Notes under the pieces: generated by a model
Told to the model about the DNA's origin: nothing
Seen by the model: the letters and a program-made list of their open reading frames with translations, nothing else
Database searches by the model: none
Translations under genes and position numbers: made by a program
Part shown: positions 31,451-35,507 of the stretch, in pieces
Layout of the letters: the number at the start of each line of letters is the position of its first letter
Numbering within the stretch: the first letter of the stretch is position 1
DNA from: Flavobacteriaceae bacterium
GTDB taxonomy: Bacteria; Bacteroidota; Bacteroidia; Flavobacteriales; Flavobacteriaceae
Reading direction: 5' to 3'
Assembly (NCBI GenBank): GCA_947463515.1
Contig: CANHRI010000026.1
Coordinates: 1 to 35,507 of the forward strand
Length of the DNA stretch: 35,507 nt

Positions 31451-33979
31451 ATGAATAACCAATCTCTAAAAGTTTTTGTATTGCTTTTACTTTTTTTCAG
31501 TATAGAAACTAACGCCCAGAAAAAAGATAAAAATACGGCTCCACCCGCGCAAGAAGCCAAGAAACCCGAGGGTAAGAAAGAACCAAAACCCTACAAAAAA
31601 GTAATCGATTCAACGGCCATCACTCAAAAAGGCTTGATTGATGTGCATAAAGTTGCAGACAAATACTTGTTTGAAATTCCGAACACCCTAATCGGAAAAG
31701 AAATTATGACCACCACAAGGTATTCTAAAACGCCTGCTGGAGGTGGAATTTTTGGAGGGGAAGAAATAAATCGACAGGTCGTTCGTTTTGAAAAAGGGTT
31801 AAACAACACTATCATTTTGCGTTCCATCACCTATGTAATCATGGCCAAAGAGGAAGACAAACCCATCACCCAATCGGTGAGAAATTCCAGCGCCGATCCT
31901 ATTATTGGAATTTATGACATTTTAGCCTATAAAAAAGACGAAGCAGGCAAAGAAAATGTGGCCAGTGTTATTGACATGACACCCACTTTTGAAGCCGATG
32001 TGCAAACCTTTTCCTTGGATCCGATAAAAAAACAATTGTTAAGCATCCAAGCGTTTCAAAAAGATAAATCGTTCATTCAATATGTAAAAAGTTTTCCTAT
32101 CAATACCGAAATCAGAACGACGAAAACGTTTACCACGGTAGCGCCTCAAATTTCAAGAACACCCGCCCCAAAAATTGGAGTTGATTTACCTGCAGGGTTA
32201 GATGCTGGGGTGGTAACTATGGAATTGAATACTTCTTTTATTTTATTGCCCGAAAAGCCCATGCGCAAGCGTACTTTTGATAAACGGGTAGGGTATTTTG
32301 CCAACCGATACAGTGTTTTTGAAGAAGAATCGCATAAAGCCGACACGGATATTTTTGCTGTACGCTGGCGCTTAGAACCTAAAAATGAAGAGGACGCACA
32401 AAAACAAAAACGAGGCGAGTTGATCGAACCCCTTAAGCCTATTGTTTATTATATCGATCCGGCAACTCCTGATAAGTGGAAACCCTTCATTAAGCAAGGG
32501 ATTAACGATTGGCAAGTAGCCTTTGAAGGCGCAGGGTGGAAAAACGCTATTCGCGGCGAATATTGGCCCGAAAACGACCCGACCATGAGTTTGGAAGACG
32601 CCCGATTTTCGGTATTACGCTACTTTGCTGCCGATATCCAAAATGCCTACGGTCCGAACGTACACGACCCGAGAACAGGGGAAATTATGGAAAGTCATAT
32701 CGGTTGGTACCATAATATTATGAGTTTGTTGCGCGATTGGTATCTCATTCAAACCGCGGCAGTCGACCCGAAAGCAAGAAATAAAAAATTTGACGATCAG
32801 TTAATGGGCGAACTCATTCGTTTTGTGGCCGCTCACGAAGTGGGGCATACCTTAGGATTACGTCACAATATGGGAGCAAGCAATGCCACACCCGTTGAAA
32901 TGTTGAGAGATCCCGAATACCAAAAGAAAAACGGTCACACCTCTTCTATTATGGATTATGCCCGATTTAATTACGTGGCGCAACCCGGCGATGGGGTCAC
33001 CGATCTATTCCCGCGCATTGGCGATTATGATAAATGGGCCATCAAATGGGGATATTCCTATTTTGCAGATGCGAAATCCGAGGATGAAGAGAAAGCATTA
33101 CTCAATGAAATGACTAAAGAAGCCTATAAAAATCGCCGACTTTGGTTTGGAACCGAAAGCAGTCCTTTTGACCCGCGTTATCAAACGGAGGATTTAGGCG
33201 ATAATGCCATGAAAGCATCAGAATATGGGATTAAAAATCTAAAATTTATTTTACCTAATCTTATCGAATGGAGTAAAGAAAAAGGGGAAGATTATTCTGA
33301 ATTGGAAGACATGTACACCGCTTTGGTGGGTCAGTTTAGACGCTATATGGGCCATGTGACGAAAAATGTGGGCGGTATTTATGAAACGCCAAAAACCTAT
33401 GACATGCAAGGTAACGAATACGAAACGGTGCCGTCAAGCATTCAAAATGAAGCGGTAGACTTTTTGAATAAGCAATTGTTTAAAACACCCACGTGGTTGT
33501 TGGATCAAAACATCTTAGCAAAAATTTATCCCGATAAAGGAGTCGAACTCATGCGTGGAATACAAGAAGGAACGCTCTCCAGTTTAATGTCGTTGGATCG
33601 AATGGCCCGCTTGATGGAAACCGCTTCGTTAGGAAAAGATAATTACTCGGTAGACGAATTGATGAGCGATTTGAAAAACGGAATTTTCTCGGAACTTAAA
33701 TCCAATGCCCCCATTGATGTGTACCGAAGAAATTTACAAAAAGCATTTGTGTCCAAATTGATCGATGCCATCAAATTAGATAAAAATGCCGTGGCCAATT
33801 TTAACGGAAGACGAATTGTCATTGTCGATACCGATTTGCCCTCTATTGCACGCGGTCATTTAATAGAACTGAAAAATCAATTGAAAGTGGCCAATGCTAC
33901 GACAACCGATCGTTTAAGTAAATTTCATATCGCTGATTTAATCGCCAGAATTGATCAAGCGTTGTATCCAAATAAATAA
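31451..33979 (+). CDS. Secreted zinc metalloprotease, metzincin type (DUF5117/DUF5118 family)
   Basis: An 842-residue exported protein. The signal peptide (MNNQSLKVFVLLLLFFSIETNA) is followed by a Lys/Pro-rich linker (KKDKNTAPPAQEAKKPEGKK). The N-terminal half fits the DUF5118 and DUF5117 modules. The catalytic site is HEVGHTLGLRH at 462-472, the full HExxHxxGxxH metzincin zinc motif, followed by a Met-turn-like SIMDYARFNY (Met501). The C-terminal ~250 residues are helical. There is no T9SS sorting domain, so it is probably periplasmic or on the outer membrane. It is a single gene, ended by a strong terminator. Flavobacteria often encode several paralogues; the target protein is unknown. Confidence 0.92.
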   Translation: MNNQSLKVFVLLLLFFSIETNAQKKDKNTAPPAQEAKKPEGKKEPKPYKKVIDSTAITQKGLIDVHKVADKYLFEIPNTLIGKEIMTTTRYSKTPAGGGIFGGEEINRQVVRFEKGLNNTIILRSITYVIMAKEEDKPITQSVRNSSADPIIGIYDILAYKKDEAGKENVASVIDMTPTFEADVQTFSLDPIKKQLLSIQAFQKDKSFIQYVKSFPINTEIRTTKTFTTVAPQISRTPAPKIGVDLPAGLDAGVVTMELNTSFILLPEKPMRKRTFDKRVGYFANRYSVFEEESHKADTDIFAVRWRLEPKNEEDAQKQKRGELIEPLKPIVYYIDPATPDKWKPFIKQGINDWQVAFEGAGWKNAIRGEYWPENDPTMSLEDARFSVLRYFAADIQNAYGPNVHDPRTGEIMESHIGWYHNIMSLLRDWYLIQTAAVDPKARNKKFDDQLMGELIRFVAAHEVGHTLGLRHNMGASNATPVEMLRDPEYQKKNGHTSSIMDYARFNYVAQPGDGVTDLFPRIGDYDKWAIKWGYSYFADAKSEDEEKALLNEMTKEAYKNRRLWFGTESSPFDPRYQTEDLGDNAMKASEYGIKNLKFILPNLIEWSKEKGEDYSELEDMYTALVGQFRRYMGHVTKNVGGIYETPKTYDMQGNEYETVPSSIQNEAVDFLNKQLFKTPTWLLDQNILAKIYPDKGVELMRGIQEGTLSSLMSLDRMARLMETASLGKDNYSVDELMSDLKNGIFSELKSNAPIDVYRRNLQKAFVSKLIDAIKLDKNAVANFNGRRIVIVDTDLPSIARGHLIELKNQLKVANATTTDRLSKFHIADLIARIDQALYPNK

Positions 33980-33986
33980 TAAGACC

Positions 33987-34022
33987 AAAAAAAATGCTTC
34001 ACTACATGTGAAGCATTTTTTG
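33987..34022. terminator. Bidirectional intrinsic terminator
   Basis: A perfect 14-bp stem (33989-34002 with 34008-34021) around the loop TACAT, with an A-run on the left and a T-run on the right. It can end transcription of both the metalloprotease (+) and the convergent glutaryl-CoA dehydrogenase gene (-). Confidence 0.92.
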
Positions 34023-34040
34023 TATATAGGGATTTTGTTT

Positions 34041-35219
34041 TTATTTGAATGCTGGGATTCCCGTAATATCAGCACCTGTGATTAATAAGTGGATATCATG
34101 AGTTCCTTCGTAGGTAATCACCGATTCTAAGTTCATGCTGTGACGCATGATCGAATATTCTCCGGTGATCCCCATGCCGCCTAATATTTGACGGGCCTCA
34201 CGCGCAATGTTGATTGCCATATCCACGTTGTTGCGTTTTGCCATCGAAATTTGAGCTGTAGTCGCTTTTCCTTCGTTTCTCAAAACACCCAAACGCCAAG
34301 TTAATAATTGCGCTTTTGTGATTTCTGTAATCATTTCGGCCAACTTTTTCTGTTGCAATTGATAGGCTGCAATCGGTTTATCAAACTGAATACGCTCTTT
34401 CGCATAACGCAAGGCTGTATCATAACAGTCCATCGCAGCGCCAATCGCTCCCCAAGCAATTCCATAACGTGCCGAATCCAAGCAGCCAAGTGGTGCACCC
34501 AATCCAGATTTGTTCGGCAACAAATTTTCTTTAGGAACTTTCACATTGTCAAAAATTAACTCACCCGTTGCCGAAGCACGTAACGACCATTTGTTATGCG
34601 TTTCGGGAGTGGAGAACCCTTCCATGCCGCGCTCAACAATCAATCCGTGAATACGACCTTCTTCATTTTTCGCCCAAACTACTGCAATATCAGCAAATGG
34701 CGCGTTCGAAATCCACATTTTGGCACCATTCAACAAATAATGGTCACCCATATCTTTGAAGTTGGTTACCATTCCGCCGGGATTCGACCCAAAATCGGGT
34801 TCGGTCAATCCAAAACAACCCATCATTTCACCCGTCGCCAATTTGGGAAGGTACTTCATGCGCTGTTCTTCATTACCGTATTTCCAAATCGGATACATCA
34901 CCAAAGACGATTGTACCGATGAGGTAGAACGTACCCCAGAGTCTCCACGCTCAATCTCTTGCATGATCAAACCATACGAAATTTGATCCAATCCTGCGCC
35001 ACCATATTCTTCGGGAATGTAAGGGCCAAAACCACCAATTTCTCCCAAACCTTTGATAATTTGTGTTGGGAATTCAGAACGTTGCGCATAGTCCTCAATG
35101 ATCGGAGAAACTTCGCGTTTCACCCAAGCACGAGCCGCCTCACGTACCAATTTATGTTCGTCTGTCAATAAATCATCCAACAAATAATAGTCGGGAGCTT
35201 GAAATAAGTCTGGTTTCAT
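34041..35219 (-). CDS. gcdH: Glutaryl-CoA dehydrogenase
   Basis: A 392-residue acyl-CoA dehydrogenase. It oxidises and decarboxylates glutaryl-CoA to crotonyl-CoA in the breakdown of lysine and tryptophan, passing electrons to ETF. Several stretches match the mammalian enzyme closely, as remembered: SVQSSLVMYPIWKYGNEEQR, GCFGLTEPDFGSNPG, KWSLRASATGELIFDNV, and the end MRHSMNLESVITYEGTHDIH. The catalytic base is Glu371 in YEGTHDIH, and the Arg that binds the glutaryl carboxylate corresponds to the Arg in GDSGVRSTSSV. The length is normal without a targeting peptide. It is a single gene; the upstream 117 bp lead into a repeat element. The start at 35219 is the first in-frame ATG with normal family length. 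Confidence 0.93.
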   Translation of the reverse strand: MKPDLFQAPDYYLLDDLLTDEHKLVREAARAWVKREVSPIIEDYAQRSEFPTQIIKGLGEIGGFGPYIPEEYGGAGLDQISYGLIMQEIERGDSGVRSTSSVQSSLVMYPIWKYGNEEQRMKYLPKLATGEMMGCFGLTEPDFGSNPGGMVTNFKDMGDHYLLNGAKMWISNAPFADIAVVWAKNEEGRIHGLIVERGMEGFSTPETHNKWSLRASATGELIFDNVKVPKENLLPNKSGLGAPLGCLDSARYGIAWGAIGAAMDCYDTALRYAKERIQFDKPIAAYQLQQKKLAEMITEITKAQLLTWRLGVLRNEGKATTAQISMAKRNNVDMAINIAREARQILGGMGITGEYSIMRHSMNLESVITYEGTHDIHLLITGADITGIPAFK

Positions 35220-35337
35220 GTGTTTGTTTGTTGTTGACGGATTTACCGTCGGATTGTTACTTTACGAAAACGTTTGCAAATTTAACAAAACGCCTTTCAG
35301 AATAAAACGAACAACTGTTATTTTTTGAAGCTTTTTC

Positions 35338-35420
35338 CTGCTATCCGCTGTATCTCCCTCCTTGCGTCGGGAGGATGCCGCTCCTATCAGGGCTAGGGCT
35401 TGGGTGCTACAAGGGTGGTT
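35338..35420. repeat. GC-rich intergenic repeat with CTATCCGCTGTATCT motif
   Basis: Reading + strand: CTATCCGCTGTATCTCCC at about 35341-35358, a short variable hairpin (CTCCC and GGGAG around 35356-35373), then GATGCCGCTCCTATCAGGGC (35373-35392) and GGGCTTGGGTG. This arrangement is one I recognise from intergenic regions of many Flavobacterium genomes. The - strand gene entering from the right ends inside it. Confidence 0.6.
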
Positions 35421-35507
35421 TGGACTTGAAACGCCTTCTTTTTTTGCAGAAAAAATTCTGTTAACTCCAAACCATTCTCCCGTGCCAACAGGGTTTGCAG
35501 TTGAGGA
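35393..35507 (-). CDS. C-terminus of an unidentified protein
   Basis: The - strand is open from the window edge to a TAG at 35395-35393, giving 37 residues: it ends LARENGLELTEFFLQKKKAF then QVQTTLVAPKP. The sequence looks like a real folded C-terminus (amphipathic helix plus strand) and the composition fits coding DNA, but no family is recognised. Its stop codon lies in the flavobacterial repeat, in the stretch TAGCCCTGATAG. A second - strand frame is also open here, so the choice rests on protein appearance. The rest of the gene is outside the window. Confidence 0.4.
   Translation of the reverse strand, partial: PQLQTLLARENGLELTEFFLQKKKAFQVQTTLVAPKP

Overview
The window looks like chromosome of a Flavobacteriaceae member (Bacteroidota), probably Flavobacterium or a close relative. 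Support comes from AT-rich DNA, two proteins with type A sorting domains for the type IX secretion system (T9SS), a TonB-dependent receptor with an N-terminal carboxypeptidase-regulatory-like domain, promoter-like TTG-N18-20-TAnnTTTG sites, weak or absent Shine-Dalgarno sequences, and flavobacterial forms of Mrp, TrmB and DUF3050. No rRNA, tRNA, CRISPR array or insertion sequence was recognised.

Region 1 (1-8855, + strand) is the distal part of a surface polysaccharide operon: the end of a Wzx-type flippase, four GT4-like glycosyltransferases, a class I methyltransferase-like protein, two acyltransferase-3 membrane proteins and a polytopic membrane protein that may be the Wzy polymerase. Most genes overlap or are a few bases apart. 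Region 2 (8957-12065, - strand) faces it and supplies export and length control: a Wza-like outer-membrane lipoprotein followed by a Wzc-like tyrosine autokinase.

Region 3 (12235-20331, - strand) holds an orphan LuxE-like acyl-protein synthetase, a 572-residue T9SS cargo protein, a tiny protein that is little more than signal peptide plus T9SS sorting domain, an unknown lipoprotein, and a TonB receptor plus beta-helix-like surface lipoprotein pair. The receptor gene has a one-base frameshift after its signal peptide and start of the plug-side domain. Divergent from it is a PhoB/PhoR-like two-component system (20525-22282). The intergenic region between them carries five 11-bp units in perfect phase, the geometry expected for an OmpR/PhoB-family regulator.

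Region 4 (22265-31221) is mostly housekeeping: a MurG-like glycosyltransferase, TrmB, a LysE-family exporter, an alkyltransferase-like protein, an LpxH-like phosphoesterase, then an Fe-S and redox group (Mrp, NifU-type scaffold, ferredoxin-NADP reductase, 2Fe-2S ferredoxin). The reductase and ferredoxin genes are separated by an AT-rich two-gene insert whose second gene looks like a nucleotidyltransferase that has lost its catalytic core by in-frame deletion. An SGNH-hydrolase lipoprotein and a DUF3050 heme-oxygenase-fold protein follow on the - strand.

Region 5 (31451-35507) has a secreted metzincin-type metalloprotease, a bidirectional terminator, a glutaryl-CoA dehydrogenase, and the 3' end of an unidentified gene on the - strand. 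Three GC-rich, hairpin-containing intergenic islands (about 25975-26100, 27660-27805 and 35338-35420) look like dispersed flavobacterial intergenic repeats.

No complete, clearly new multi-gene system was found. The best leads are the phased 11-bp operator between the receptor and the two-component system, the core-deleted nucleotidyltransferase module inside the redox operon, the frameshifted receptor, and the minimal T9SS protein. All calls were made by reading the sequence; no database search was run.
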